Counted from the first letter of the stretch, positions 24,224 to 35,474 are shown. The stretch: DNA of 64,000 bases from Chondrus crispus (GCF_000350225.1 NW_005179138.1:66727-130726); one strand, 5' to 3'. The notes: generated from the letters alone by a model not told the origin. Numbers and translations: made by a program.

Positions 24224-25102
24224 TATAGTGCAGTGACCCTGCGCTCTTTATCCCTTGTCACCGCCGTCGCGGGGGCGCGTTCCCCGCCTTTGACACGTGT
24301 GTAACACGTGTGCTCATCGAAAGTGTACATGTACACTTTGGATGAGCCCACACGTGTATGCTGTGCGCTCCCGTCTATGACACGTGTACTCATCCAAAGT
24401 GTACATGTACACTTTGGATGATACCACACTTGTATGATAAGCGCGCCACACGTGTACTGTGTGCGCACACTTGGGAAAGTAGACCACGTGTACCACACGT
24501 GGCCACACGTGTATGACAAATGCATGACACGTATATGATACGTGTATGACACGTGTACGACACGTATACATACGTGGTGCCCACAAGTTTCTACGCTTAT
24601 TATTGTCTAATGCCAGGTGGCAATTCCAATGACGATAATTAATTATTAATTATCCATTTAGTAACCGACGCCGACGACGGCGCTCGGCCTATATAGGTCG
24701 GGTGTCGGAAGGCGCTACAGTAAAGAGGCATCAGGTGATCGGACCCCATCTCTGGTAGGATCCTCTACGGTTCCTATCTAGTTGGCTAAGTCTGGTACCT
24801 GCACCCTTCGTCGTCATCCTTTTTGTTGTTTTTCCATTACTTTTTCCCCTATTTTCTACATTTCTACACTATCTTTCTTCTTCGTTCTTCTTTCTTGTTC
24901 TTGTTGTTTACTCCTTCTAGGGCACTCCCGCTGGAGTGCACCCCTTCACGCACACGGCGATGTACCCGCGGTACCGCGTCGACTCCCCTGAGTTACCCGA
25001 ACAGAGGGACTCAAACACCCTGGTGGTTACTGTACCTTGCGTCGCGCTTTCAACAGCGAGATATACGCCCTCGTTGGCGGTGTGGAGGTGCACTGCACTA
25101 CA
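24224..25102 (+). mobile_element. Solo LTR inserted in copia RNase H
   Basis: The 879-bp segment has 12-bp inverted ends (TATAGTGCAGTG and CACTGCACTACA, one mismatch) and a perfect 5-bp target duplication CGTCA at 24,219-24,223 and 25,103-25,107. Removing it plus one CGTCA rejoins RNase H as DASFASNSDL in frame. A TATA box (TATATA, 24,690-24,695) followed by a pyrimidine-rich leader suggests a plus-strand LTR promoter. The first half is packed with CACGTG motifs and two 30-bp palindromes with TACATGTA centres (24,315-24,344 with one mismatch; 24,391-24,420 perfect). A small inverted-repeat DNA transposon is the alternative, but the 5-bp duplication and the CA end favour an LTR. Confidence 0.75.
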
Positions 25103-25107
25103 CGTCA

Positions 25108-25587
25108 TTTGCAAGCAACTCGGACCTCACGTCCCACCTTGGTTACGTCTGCTTTCTGTCTGATGCCACTGAAGCAGTTATACCTATCGCCTTTAAGTCA
25201 TGCAAGGCACGTAGGGTGACGCGATCGGTAACGGAAGCGGAGGTAATAAGTTTTAGTGACATGTTTGACTGTTGTTTTACCTTGGCCGAGGATCTACGGA
25301 GTATCATGCAGGTCCAATTTATTCCAGTACAGTTATACACGGATAGCAAGTCGCTGGTCGATGTGATATCCAAGGGTACGAGGACCGCCGAAAAGAGGCT
25401 CATGTTGGACATGGCGGTGGCAAAAGAAGGATTTCGGAAGAAGGAAATCAGTGACATTGGTTTCGTGCGGAGCAACGATAATGCTGCTGATGGATTGACT
25501 AAGAAGATGCATCAAAAGGCCCTCATGGATGTTTTGCGGGCAAGAAAATTATCCATTCGAGCTGAACAATGGATAGTCAGAAACTGA
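25108..25587 (+). pseudogene. Copia RNase H, C-terminal part
   Basis: After the solo LTR the copia RNase H continues with FASNSDLTSHLGYV, FKSCKARRVTRSVTEAE, LYTDSKSLVDVI and DGLTKKM, the usual copia RNase H landmarks including the Glu of TEAE and the Asp of TDSKSL. It ends at a TGA (25,585-25,587). No LTR or polypurine tract is obvious behind it. Confidence 0.8.
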
Positions 25588-25595
25588 ACCGAAGC

Positions 25596-26284
25596 TCAGT
25601 TATCACGTTTACGTTTATTTGAAGTTTTTTTCTTATTTTTCAGTGTCACCTTTACAATCTCCCGTACCTCAGCTACTCTTAATTGAGTTGCATTATCACC
25701 GCCGACTCGTCGTAAGATATCCTCAGTGAGCGCGAACGGAAAACGTGACGAGCTATCATGTATAATGCCCTTCTTGCAGTCTACAGCTACGCAGTGGTCC
25801 ACAATGCCATGTTGTGTAATTCTGCCAATCCATATACCTGTGCACCGATTGACCAACCATTTAAATGGATTCTTATTGAATTCACCTTTCTCCGTTTTCG
25901 GGATACGCCGAACATTTATCCCGACCGGGAGCTGATGGACAAAAATGAAAAGCTGCTTCAATGTTTTAAACCTCGTCGGGTACGAGTCAAAATATTTTTT
26001 GACTTGCAAAGCGGTGTGTTCCTCGTACAAAGATTCGCATGCGTTGGATACAGCCGCTGGCACAACGTGTCATTATTACTCCGAATGATATTTGGTCCGT
26101 AGTCGTGAACCTCGAACTTGCGCGACGCGGAGATATGTCCACGAGCTCCAATCCCTCCAACGACCATCGATGTTCCACGGCACCTTTCCATCATTTTTAA
26201 CAATTGGCGTAGCAACTCATGGCTTTTTGCTGCTTCGTCTTCCTGTACGCCCGTCTCTGTGTTGAGTTGTTTGATCATCGCCAA
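25596..26284 (-). pseudogene. Cysteine-protease-like remnant
   Basis: On the minus strand two frames join near 26,060. The upstream frame has VVGGIGARGH. The downstream frame reads VPAAVSNACESL, then HCVAVDCKKGIIHD and a basic tail (KNKKKTSNKRKRD). A Cys followed by VPAA..NA, with a later HxVxVD and D, resembles papain-like or OTU-like peptidases found in protist transposons. The catalytic Cys position coincides with the frame break (one base appears lost), so the copy is probably dead. It lies tail to tail with the copia element. The family call is tentative. Confidence 0.4.
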
Positions 26285-26950
26285 GAAGGAGTATGGGGTT
26301 AGTTTCAGCGAACTTGGCTCGATTGGTCAAAAGCTTTCCGGTCCTCCGGTCACTCCACCGCACGCGTACAGTGCACCATCACGCAGTGTCTTTCCGCATT
26401 TCCCAGTTGTGCCGTCTCCAACAACGATACGCTCGATTCCCCATGTCATCTGGCCTCACCGATACTAGATATTGGAACACCTCCCCGGAGATTTGTGTCC
26501 ACTTTTGTTCTCAGGTGGACCGTCTCGTGTGGAGGACAAGAAGCGAGCGAACGCTTGCGAGTGCAGGCTATTATACGATACGAGTCAAAGCAGATGTCGG
26601 TGGCCAAGACACCACTCCAGTGCCACGTAAGCGGGACTTAGCAGTCATTTTTCCGTAATTTTAATTTCGTTTTATTTCGCAGGGACAGACAGGAATTGTC
26701 GTGAACGAATAGGGGAAATGTCAATCTTTTTGGCTTACAGCCAATACGATTGTCTTTATTCGTTCACGGGAGATCGAGGGGTCGATGCTCCCGCAATACC
26801 CTGTGTGCGTTCCCCGTCAAAAAGGGGGGTATACTATTCTCGGCTCCCCACCCGGTGACTAGCACCTGGAGGAGGGTAGAGGAAAAAGCACTAAACACAT
26901 TTTTAGTGAAAGCTGCTTAACCATCGCGTCGGCGTTTCGGCCTCGTCCTA
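26285..26950. other. Spacer with one long inverted repeat
   Basis: No gene is supported. At about 26,700-26,771 the arms CGTGAACGAATA and TATTCGTTCACG enclose a loop that itself holds a TTGGCTTACAGCCAA hairpin. The right end leads to the A that precedes the Helitron TC terminus. Confidence 0.5.
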
Positions 26951-27259
26951 TCCTGCACTAATACTAATTTCCGTGTCTGTTTGTCTGTGTGTGCGTTCCC
27001 GCGTTGCCATTGGCGCACGGGGGCGCTGCCGTGACAAGTGGCGGCCACGGGCGGGGCCTGGCCGCAGGCCAGGTCCGCCACGTGGACACAAGGTGGCTTT
27101 AGGCACGATCGTAGCACTACAGTACAGTACAAATTTAAATTTTGAATGCTACACTACAGTACAGAAAAATAAAAAATACACTCCCGACCCGCTTTGCGTT
27201 CTCTACCGATCCCTGCGCACACCGTCTACGCGAAGTGAGTAAGTTAATAACTGTCCTCA

Positions 27260-27952
27260 ATGCTCCGGCCAGCTTGCTGCCCGCGGCATTTGAGCGCACG
27301 CGAACGCTTACTGACTATAAACGGTGTGTATCTTTTCTGCGAAGTGTCTACTCAAGAAGAACGCCAAGAATTGCGAGCCGCGCGCCGCGCCGCTACCCCG
27401 ATCCGCCTGAACTTTTCCGAGTCCCCCACAGCGTCGACACGTGTCAACGTAACTCATCCAGCCCCGCCCTGTGCGCCCGCCCCACGTGTCCACGTCCCCT
27501 CGATTGCCCCCGCGCCCGCCCCACGTGTACGGCGCGCCCCTCTGCCACGTATACCACGTCTTCCGCCTGCCCCTGCACCAGCACCCGCACCACGTGTATC
27601 GCGCGCAACGGTCCCACGTTTTACACGTTTACCTCCGCCTGTCATTCCTACGTTTCGTGGGCTACGTGTGCCACGTGCGATCGAGCGGCCGCGTGCGCGC
27701 ACGTTGCCAGCTGTCATTGCTGTGTTGCGCAGTGTTCCCGTATACATGTGTGACACCTGCAACTTTCATTGCTCGCGCGCGGTACTGTAGGATGGGCATG
27801 CGCATACTGAGGGGCACGTGGCTCAAGTGAATCAAGCGGGCCGAACATTCCGGTGCGAGGTGTGTGCGTGCACGGTTGCCACTGCACACGACTTCAGGCG
27901 ACATCTGGCGGGCAAGAAGCACAAGCGTAAGCTCCGATTCATCACGGGATAG
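27260..27952 (+). pseudogene. Pro-rich two-zinc-finger protein inside the Helitron
   Basis: An ATG at 27,260 opens a frame with a long Pro/Ala/Arg repeat region, which derives from repeated CACGTGT units. It is followed by two C2H2-like fingers: CDTCNFHC...H...H, then CEVCACTVATAHDFRRHLAG with KKHKRK. A TAG at 27,788-27,790 interrupts the first finger, but the same frame continues to 27,950-27,952. It sits upstream of the Rep/helicase gene in the same direction. It may be an accessory Helitron DNA-binding protein or captured host cargo; I cannot tell which. Confidence 0.5.
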
Positions 27953-28145
27953 TACAAGAAAATAAAGGCCCTATTGTTACTATTTTGCTAATTGCTCTTT
28001 CGGACGACCTTGCTGGCTGACGTTGCGTTTAGACCTTTGAGGACTGCTTGCTACTACTCATAGCGATCTACAACGGACCTCTCGCACTTGCGTCAACCTT
28101 AGCTGCACTTACAAGGATTTCACTAGCGTCCCGAGCAGAACGGAA

Positions 28146-30850
28146 ATGGCGGGACCAGCGGATGAAGACGTGGCAGAAGCAAGAAGGCAGCAAAGAAACG
28201 CGCGTGCAAGGGCAAGAAGAGCGCAAGAGACTGAAGCTGATGCTCAAGCACGTCGTGAGACAGGTCCAGACCGTGCGAGAATCCGGAGGGCTCAACAAAA
28301 CGAATCTGAGACTGCAGCGCGTCGCCGAACCAACCGGGAACGTCCTGCAGTACGAAGAGCGGCAGAGACTCCTGAGCAGCGCGAAGAGCGTCTCCGTCGA
28401 GGCAGGGAGAGAACAAGAGCGCACAGAGCGGGAGAAACAACCCCCCTCCGAGATGCACGTCGCGATGGGGATCGTATTGCGTCACGAGGCGCTAGAGCAG
28501 AGGAATGTACTCCCATTCGTGAAGCGCGGCGAGACCTTGACCGTCTCTCCACCCAACAATCAAGGGATGCACAAGACACACCGACTCGGAATGCGCGGCA
28601 AGGGTCCGACCGCCATGCTCTAAGTGCTTCTCTACAGCTCTTCCCTCCACTTCCCGACTCTTCGCCTTCGTACCGCGGTCTCGGCATGATATGTACTGAG
28701 TGTTCGCACTGCAAAGCTCTGCATTTCGTCCAAGAACGCATCGTGAGCAGTTCTGCGGCAAGGCCGATGTTTTCCACATGCTGCGGGAAGGGAAAGCTTT
28801 CATTGCCCCTTCTTCCAGACCCTCCAGCTCTTCTGCGCTCTCTTCTCATCGATGATACTCAAAGGTCCCGCCGCTTCCGTAAGAACATTCGAGCATACAA
28901 TGCAGCGCTGTCTATGGCATCCGTGGTCGCCAAATGGGTGAACAGAGGGCCCGGCCCTTCCAATTTTAACCCAACAATGACGATGCAGGACGAGATGTAC
29001 CATTACATGGGTCCCATGATGCCATCCGAGGGGCGGGTGCCTTCCTACGCTTCCGTTTACATTCAAGACACTGACTACGCCACTCAGACGCGCACAAGGC
29101 TTGGAAACTCTACACGACTGGAGGAGGCACTTACGACGCAACTGACACACATGCTGCACGAATGCAACCCCTACGTGCAGACATTTCTGTGTATGCGAGA
29201 ATGAGCTCCATCTCCTCACAACAACACTCCAGCCGCGTACCAGATGGTCATCCATGCCGACCGCAGGCCAAGTTATGAGCACGTGCGTCGGTACAATGGT
29301 CCCGAAGCTTCTGAAGTGGCTGCATTGATCCCTGGAAATGAAAACGGAGAGATTGGGCGAAGAGAAATGGTCGTTCGCAGGCGAGGGACTCTGAACAGTA
29401 ACGGGAACGAAGTGTTGGATCCGATTTCAGTCAGTCATCGTGCATACGATCCATTGAGTGACGTGCTTTTGTTCCCGAACGGTAGAGATGGATGGTATCC
29501 AGAGCTTCGATTCTCCAGTGAGGACGACGGCAGACGTACCAAGATAACTCCGATGATGTTCTACGGATGGCATTTGTTCGAAAGGGCAGGTGAGTTCATC
29601 TTGATGTTACACGCAGCGCGACTCTTTCAGCAATATTTAGTTGACCAGTTCTGCAAAGTGGAGGCAGAAAGGCTTTCGTATCTCCGCCACAACCAGACAA
29701 AGCTTCGAGCGGCGGACCACACCTCACTTGGCGACAGCCTAGGAGACTCCGGTCGTGCTGAAGATGAAGCCGACGCTGTACGTGCAGGACGACTGTTCAT
29801 TCTCCCTTCTACGCACATCGGATGTTACAGCTACATGAGGCAGCAGATGCACGGCATCATTGCTATATCTTACCAAATTGGCCACCCGGACATCTTCCTC
29901 ACCATGACATACAATCCTAGCTGGCCGGAGATCACAAGAGCCCTGCTGCCCAATCAAACTCCTCAGGACAGACTGGATCTGTGCGCACGTGTGTTTCGTC
30001 TCAAAATGAAGGATCTCATGTCCTTGGTCATCAACGAGGATGTGTTCGGAACCGTCGTTGCCCATGTACGAGTCATCAAATTTCAGAAACGAGGTCTTCC
30101 CCACGCTCACGTGGTATTCTTCCTAGATGAGATCTCCAAGAATGATCTGCGTAATCCCGAAAACGTCGACCGCATTATCTCTGCCGAGATCCCGTCTGCC
30201 CAAGATCCAGAACTCCAAGAGGTCGTGCTTAAGCATATGATTCACAATCCATGTGGAGAACGCAATCCAACAGCCGTGTGCATTGTCGAGCAGTACTGCA
30301 GGAAAAGGTTTCCAAAACCGTTCAAACACGAAACCAGCCAGTCCGAAAGTGAGTACTACATCACGTACCGCGGAAGGTCCCCCTCGGCAGGTGGCGTCTC
30401 CATCGAGCGTCCCTCCCGTATTGGCCGACGACAGCAATCCGTCGTGGTCGACAACTCCTGGTTCGTGCCCCACAGTCTACTTCTAAGATCGTTCGCTTTC
30501 CATTTGAATGTGGAACTCTGCGTGTCACGCGTTGGCGGAATCAAGTACCTCTTCAAGCATGTGTGCAAGGGACAAGACCGAGTGACCATGGAAATCACTT
30601 CCAAAAACGAGTGCTACGACGAGATCTCGAACTTCCAAGATACGTGTCCGCATCGGAGGCCGCATGGAGGTTATTCTCCTTTGATATGTTGTGGATCGCA
30701 ATCCTCCAGTGGTCAGACTTTCAGTGCATCTGCCCAACCACCATATGGTTTACTTTGAGGAAGGAAGAGAGCAGGAGGCGGCGCTTCGACCAGCATAAGG
30801 TACGAAGCTGACCGAGTGGTTTAAAGCCAACGAAAATTACCCAAGCGCGA
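28146..30850 (+). pseudogene. Helitron N-terminal region and HUH Rep domain
   Basis: An ATG at 28,146 begins an Arg-rich coil, then a Helitron-like N-terminal domain with a Cys cluster (CTECSHC, CC). After an in-frame TGA (29,202-29,204) the frame continues (SSEVAALIPG-like EASEVAALIPG). The rolling-circle initiator motif GLPHAHVVFF (HUH) lies near 30,090. Frameshifts occur near 30,640 (into SASEAAWRLFSF) and near 30,735 (into VYFEEGREQ). The domain would nick and join DNA at the Helitron ends. Confidence 0.85.
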
Positions 30851-30927
30851 GGCATATTCGGTACCACAAGTTTCCAAAGTACTTTACGTGGAAGAAAAGC
30901 AGCAAGTCATGGAGTCCAAGAGCATCC

Positions 30928-33023
30928 TTGCCAAGACAGAACGCCAGCAGCGAAGAGGAAGCCTACGATTTCAGTGGCACGGGCGCCAACGTAGTCAGTC
31001 GAATCTATACTGTCAGTTCGAGGGAGGGTGAGCGCTACTTTCTTCGCCTCCTCCTCACACAAGTGCCGGGGGCAACATCCTTCGAGAACTTGCGAAACAT
31101 CGACGGCGAGCAGTGCACCAGCTTCCGACAAGCGTGCTTACGACTTGGTTTGCTGGCCAACGATGCCGAGTGGAAGCACGCCGTCCGAGATTCATTCCGG
31201 TCAAGCTTCGTTCCCCTTTCTCATCTGTTCGCTACGATTCTCGCACATTGCCAACCTTCGGATCCTCTCTCGCTGTGGAACGACAACCTGCACATGTTTC
31301 TCACCGATATTCGCAATCGCGCGCGCGGACAACCCATTCGAAGACAGCAGCTTCGCGATGATCACCACGCCACATCTTACGTGCTTGGAGAGGTACAGGA
31401 GGCCCTGCAGACGGTGCGTTCCAACTGGACGCTCGCACACTTCGGACTCCCACTCCCCGATGACAGCCTGCCCGCTTCGGAACAGCCAAACGAGATCCAG
31501 ACACCCGAAGCACAAGCGCAGCAGTGCGAAGAGCGACTACAGACATCGTTGCCGCTGTTAAACACAAATCAGCGCCATGCCTTTGACGAAATTGTAGGCT
31601 CCATGCTTCCAGGCGTATCCGTCTCGGCATTGCTTCAAGGATCCTCCAGCGCCGTTGCGGGACCTTCTATGCCAACACAAAGTAGTCGTCTCTTCTTCCT
31701 CGATGCTCCTGGCGGAACAGGCAAAACGTTCGTGCTCAGCGCCATTCAAGACTTCCTTCGTTCGCGCCCCAAGCAAGTCATCGCCGTCGCCACATCTGCT
31801 GTGGCTGCAGTGTTGCTCGACGGTGGACGCACCGCTCATTCCGTGTTCAAGATTCCCATTCCTGTATCTGCCGAAAGCACTTGCAACTTCTCCACAAACT
31901 CCGATACCGGTCGTACATTGCAACAAGTCGATCTTATCATATGGGACGAGATCGTCATGTGCTATCGAAACTGCATTGAGACTGTCGATCGCTCCCTTCG
32001 CGACTTGATGCAAACCGACCGGCCCTTCGGAGGAAAGTTCCTCGTGCTCGCTAGAGACTTTAGACAAATCCTTCCCGTCGTTCCGGGCGGGTCCAGAGGT
32101 CAAATCGTGAGCGCGTGCGTCAAATCTTCCCCACTGTATCGAGAGTGCCGACTCCTGTGCCTTACCGAGAACATGCGCCTCACTGCTCTCCAAGGGGACC
32201 CCGCAGCAGATGTGGAGGCTCTCAACTTCCCACAGTTCCTCCTCAGCGTCGGGGAAGGCAGACTTCAATGCGATCAGCGCCCGGAATGGATCTCACTACC
32301 ACAGTCCGTAGCGTTCGAGCACACCATCCGCAATTTATGCCTCAAGGTCTTCCACGGCATTCGAGACAATCACGCCGACCCTACATGGCTCACAAAGCGC
32401 GTTATACTCACCACAAAGAACAGACCGCTCGAGCAGGTCAACGAAGTCATCGGCAACATGATGCCGGGACCGTATCGAACATATTTAAGCGCAGACAAGG
32501 TCGAGAGCGAAGACACCAACGCGCTGATCTATCCCACGGAAATGCTCAACACCTTGACGGCCGGGTCTGATCTGCCAGACCACAAGCTCAAGCTCAAGAA
32601 AGGTTTCATCGTCATGCTTCTGCGCAATCTCGATCCCACTTCCGGTCACGTCAACGGCGCTCGATATGTCATCGAGAAAATGACCAACAACCTATTCTTT
32701 CTACGCGTTACCTCGGGGTCACATGAAGGCAACAGACTCTGCCTTCCACGAATGCCCTGCGGACCAGGTGACGACAACTTCCCATTCCTGGCTTTACTCG
32801 AACGCAGTTACCCATTCGCACGTGCTTCGCCCTTACAACGAACAAAGCCCAAGGCCAGTCCTTCGGTGGCCGTATTGGTCTCGACCTACGAGATCATTGC
32901 TTCTCGCACAGTCAACTCTACGTCGCATTATCGAGGACTACTCACTCAAGTAACGTCACTATCCTCACTCGAGAGTCCGATGCAACAACGCGAAACGTAG
33001 TGTACCCCGAGGTCCTTCAGTAG
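30928..33023 (+). pseudogene. Helitron Pif1-type helicase domain
   Basis: A 690-residue open stretch carries Walker A (APGGTGKTF, near 31,715), Walker B (IIWDEI, near 31,940), the motif around FRQILPV, and KKGFIVMLLRNLDP. Near 32,800 a frameshift occurs. The canonical last motifs, TTNKAQGQSFGG and SQLYVALSR, are intact in another frame and end at a TAG at 33,021-33,023. The helicase unwinds DNA during rolling-circle transposition. It was fused to the Rep domain in the ancestral protein. Confidence 0.85.
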
Positions 33024-33137
33024 TCATCAAAAAAGTAAACGCCATTCTCTTTACATCTCGCCTTTGCCACCCTTCCGAATTATTGCTCCTCCACGCGGAC
33101 TTGGCTCGGCGCGCGAAGCGCGCACGGAGCCCACTTG

Positions 33138-35106
33138 TCCACAACTACTAAAATCCGTGTCTGTTTGTCTGTCTGTTTGCCAGTCTGTGTGTGCCTGCCT
33201 TGCCATTGGCGCTGCGGTGAAAAGTGGCGTGACAAGTGTCGGCGGCCACGTGCGGGGCGGCCTGGCCGCAGGCCAGGCCGCCACGGGGACACGTGGCTGC
33301 CACAGGCAGTAAAAATCCGTGTCTGTCTGTCTGTTTGCCAGTCTGTGTGACAAATGGCGGCCACAGGCAGGGCCTGGCCGCAGGCCAGGCCGCCACGGGG
33401 ACACGTGGCGGTGACAAGTGGCGACAAGTGTAAAAATTAGAATTAAAATGACTGTGGCGGACTGCGGAGCGCGGCCGCGCTACAGTACACTACAAATTTT
33501 AGCCCGGATCCGTTTAAACCGCGCCACGCGGATCTACATAGTGGGCAGAACTGGGGCAGGCACTGCGAGCACGTGACGGCGGTGTAGTAGATGGACGCGT
33601 ACGACGGGGGGGGGCAGACGCGTGAGACACGGGGCTGCCCGAATTGCCGGAGGCTCACGGCGTCGTGGGCGGGGCGGTGGTGCGCGGGCGGCTGTCCGTG
33701 GGGGGCCGGAATTCTTCAAGGCGGAGTTGCGCAGCGCGTGAAGCTTCGACGTTGGGGAGCGGATGTGGATGCGCGGCGACGGGGAAGTGCAGGGCGGGGC
33801 GGCGACGGGCGGCGACAGGGACGGTGGGCTGCAAGATGATGGTGGGCGGAGATCAGTTTTGGGTGTGCGGCGACGACGTGGAGGAGGTGTGGGCCGGGGC
33901 GGCGATGGGGACGGTGTGGGAGGGTGGGCGTGGGGCGTCCGTGGCGAATAGAGAGGGGGCGCCTGGGCGGGGCGGTGTGGAGCACCACACGCGCGCGTGC
34001 GCGGGGGGGAGCGGAGCTCCGCTAGCTCCGACCCGGTCCACTCCGCGGACCGGGTCGGAGCTGGACGGCGTAGAGTACTACAAGGGGCTTCAACCGGTGC
34101 GCGTGCCGGGGGGCTGAAGAGGTAGGACGGTGAGCAGGCTGCGAAAGCTGTCGGGCGCCCGTGCGGGGGGCGGGGGAGGCGTGACGGCGAGCGGGCTGCA
34201 AAACCTGTCGGACACGCGTGCCGGGGGGCGGGGGAGGCGCCACGGCGAGCGGGTGTCAACCGGGTTGCGCAGAGACGGTGGCGGACGTGGTGTGCCGGGT
34301 AGCAGCGGAGGCGGGCGTTGACGCCGTGGTGGGCGAGTGCGGCGGGCGGGACGGGCGTGCGCGCGCGATCGCGGACGAGGTGTGCATGCAGCTCCACGCA
34401 AAGCGGTTCCACGCGACGGCGGGGACGCTGCTGGAGGGGCAGGCGGGTGACGCGCGCGTGGTGGCGAGCTGCGTGGGGCTGCTGCGCAACATGAGCGGGC
34501 AGGACGCGGCGAAGAGCGTGGTGCGCGGCGAGATGTGGCGGGTGACGCGCGTGGTGGGCGGCGGTGGCGGGGCGGACGGACGCGGGCGTGGCGTAGACGT
34601 TCTGCGGGCTTGTGGGCGAGGTGTGCCTGCGGCGCGGGGACGTGGCGGACGGGTGAGCTTGGGACGGGGCGGTCGAGGTAGTGATGGGAGCGGTGGCGCG
34701 GAGGGCCGCGGCGCGGGCCGCGCACATCGCGCAGGGGCGAGGAACGCGGAAGGTGGTTGCTGCGAGCAGAGCAGGTGTCGCAGCCGGCGGTGTAAGAGGG
34801 AGCGCGCGGGCGGGTGGGTGCCGGGATCCGCCGCCGGGTAGCAGTGTTAGGCGGAATCGAGCGGAGTGTTAGGCGGAAGTGAGCGCCGGCGCGGAGGGCG
34901 GCGGCGCGGACCGCGCGCGGGGCGCAGGGGCGACGAACGCGTGGCAGGACGAGGGGGCAAGGGGATACGAAGACCGGAGAGAGGACGGGAGAGTTAGCGC
35001 AGAGGGCGGGGGAGCAGCGGGACGGGGAACGGCGGCGTGTGCGGAACGAGGAGCGGAGGAGGAAGGGACTTGGCTCGGCGCGCGAAGCGCGCACGGAGCC
35101 CACTTG
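33138..35106 (+). mobile_element. Non-autonomous Helitron joined to the first one
   Basis: The unit begins TCCACAACTACTAAAATCCG, related to the 5' start of the first Helitron, and ends with an almost identical 3' terminus. That terminus has a GCGCGC hairpin and CTTG at 35,103-35,106, preceded by the same ACTTGGCTCG box. It abuts the CTTG of the first Helitron with no host base between. Its 5' segment contains two copies of a roughly 150-bp unit (33,148-33,305 and 33,311-33,430). The inside is very G-rich on the plus strand, with a roughly 65-bp tandem repeat at 34,110-34,255 and a perfect 16-bp stem at 34,024-34,062. No transposition genes are present. Confidence 0.75.
34254..34540 (+). pseudogene. 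Possible captured armadillo-like gene fragment
   Basis: Within the non-autonomous Helitron, about 95 residues read as ordinary helical protein (VADVVCRVAAEAGVD, ADEVCMQLHAKRF, VASCVGLLRNMSGQDAAKSV). The pattern of paired hydrophobic helices with LRNMSGQD resembles armadillo-type repeats. The flanks degenerate into G-rich low-complexity sequence, so at most a fragment of a host gene was captured. The identification is weak. Confidence 0.3.
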
Positions 35107-35208
35107 TCTCTGTGACTAATTGTCACCCGTGTGTCCTCCCTCGCGCAGGCTCGGTCCTCCGTTGACAAACGGCCTCACGAAGTGGCAACACAACGACAGT
35201 AAAGTCTC

Positions 35209-35389
35209 TATTGTTGGCGACTTGCGTCAAAGGGCAGTTGTCGATGTGATTGGTGATGGCCGAAAGCGATGATGAGATTGGAGTTTATTTTTACCTTATT
35301 CCAGACCCAAAGTACTGTAAATTAGTTGATTTGTCGGCAGTGAACTACAGTACAACGCAAGATATTTTTATATTGGTGGCCATGAAGGC
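35209..35389 (+). repeat. 181-bp direct repeat, left copy
   Basis: This copy differs from 45,918-46,098 by one base in 181. It includes an ATG-initiated string (MAESDDEIGVYFYL...) cut off at both copies' right edges. The two copies are 10.7 kb apart in the same orientation and enclose the NLR-type gene and the HGH1-carrying transposon. Confidence 0.9.
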
Positions 35390-35474
35390 CAGCTGTTACA
35401 GCACAGAGTAAACTTTCCCCCCCGCGTTCTGACAAATCCGCCACCATCAAGAGGCGAGCAACAAACAGCCCTTA

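Larger units (their letters stand above)
9016..25587 (+). mobile_element. Copia-type LTR retrotransposon (old, split by two insertions)
   Basis: The domain order gag - zinc knuckle - protease - integrase - reverse transcriptase - RNase H identifies a Ty1/copia element. The coding region is broken by stop codons and frameshifts and by two later insertions. The reverse transcriptase is cut at ...WTADVRQ | AYLQS by the chromovirus at 12,488-23,522. RNase H is cut at SDAS | FASNSDL by a solo LTR at 24,224-25,102. Removing both restores a continuous reading through these junctions, which fixes the insertion order. I could not find matching LTRs at the two ends, so the outer boundaries are uncertain and the listed span covers only coding remnants. 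Confidence 0.85.
26951..33137 (+). mobile_element. Autonomous-type Helitron (decaying)
   Basis: The element encodes a Helitron N-terminal region, a HUH replication initiator and a Pif1-type helicase in order on the plus strand. Its 3' end has the hallmark 6-bp hairpin (GCGCGC GAA GCGCGC), then ten bases, then CTTG (33,134-33,137, a CTRR end) before a T. The 5' end is placed at TCCTGCACTAATACTA after an A at 26,950, because the first part is shared with the next Helitron at 33,138. Helitrons move by rolling-circle replication without target duplications. An in-frame stop and three frameshifts indicate recent inactivation. Confidence 0.85.

Noticed and set aside
33534..35103. Long minus-strand Pro/Arg/Ala-rich open frames (397 and 337 residues)
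   Set aside because: They are the antisense of a G-rich, repeat-filled Helitron interior, have extreme low complexity and no domain, and overlap each other in different frames.
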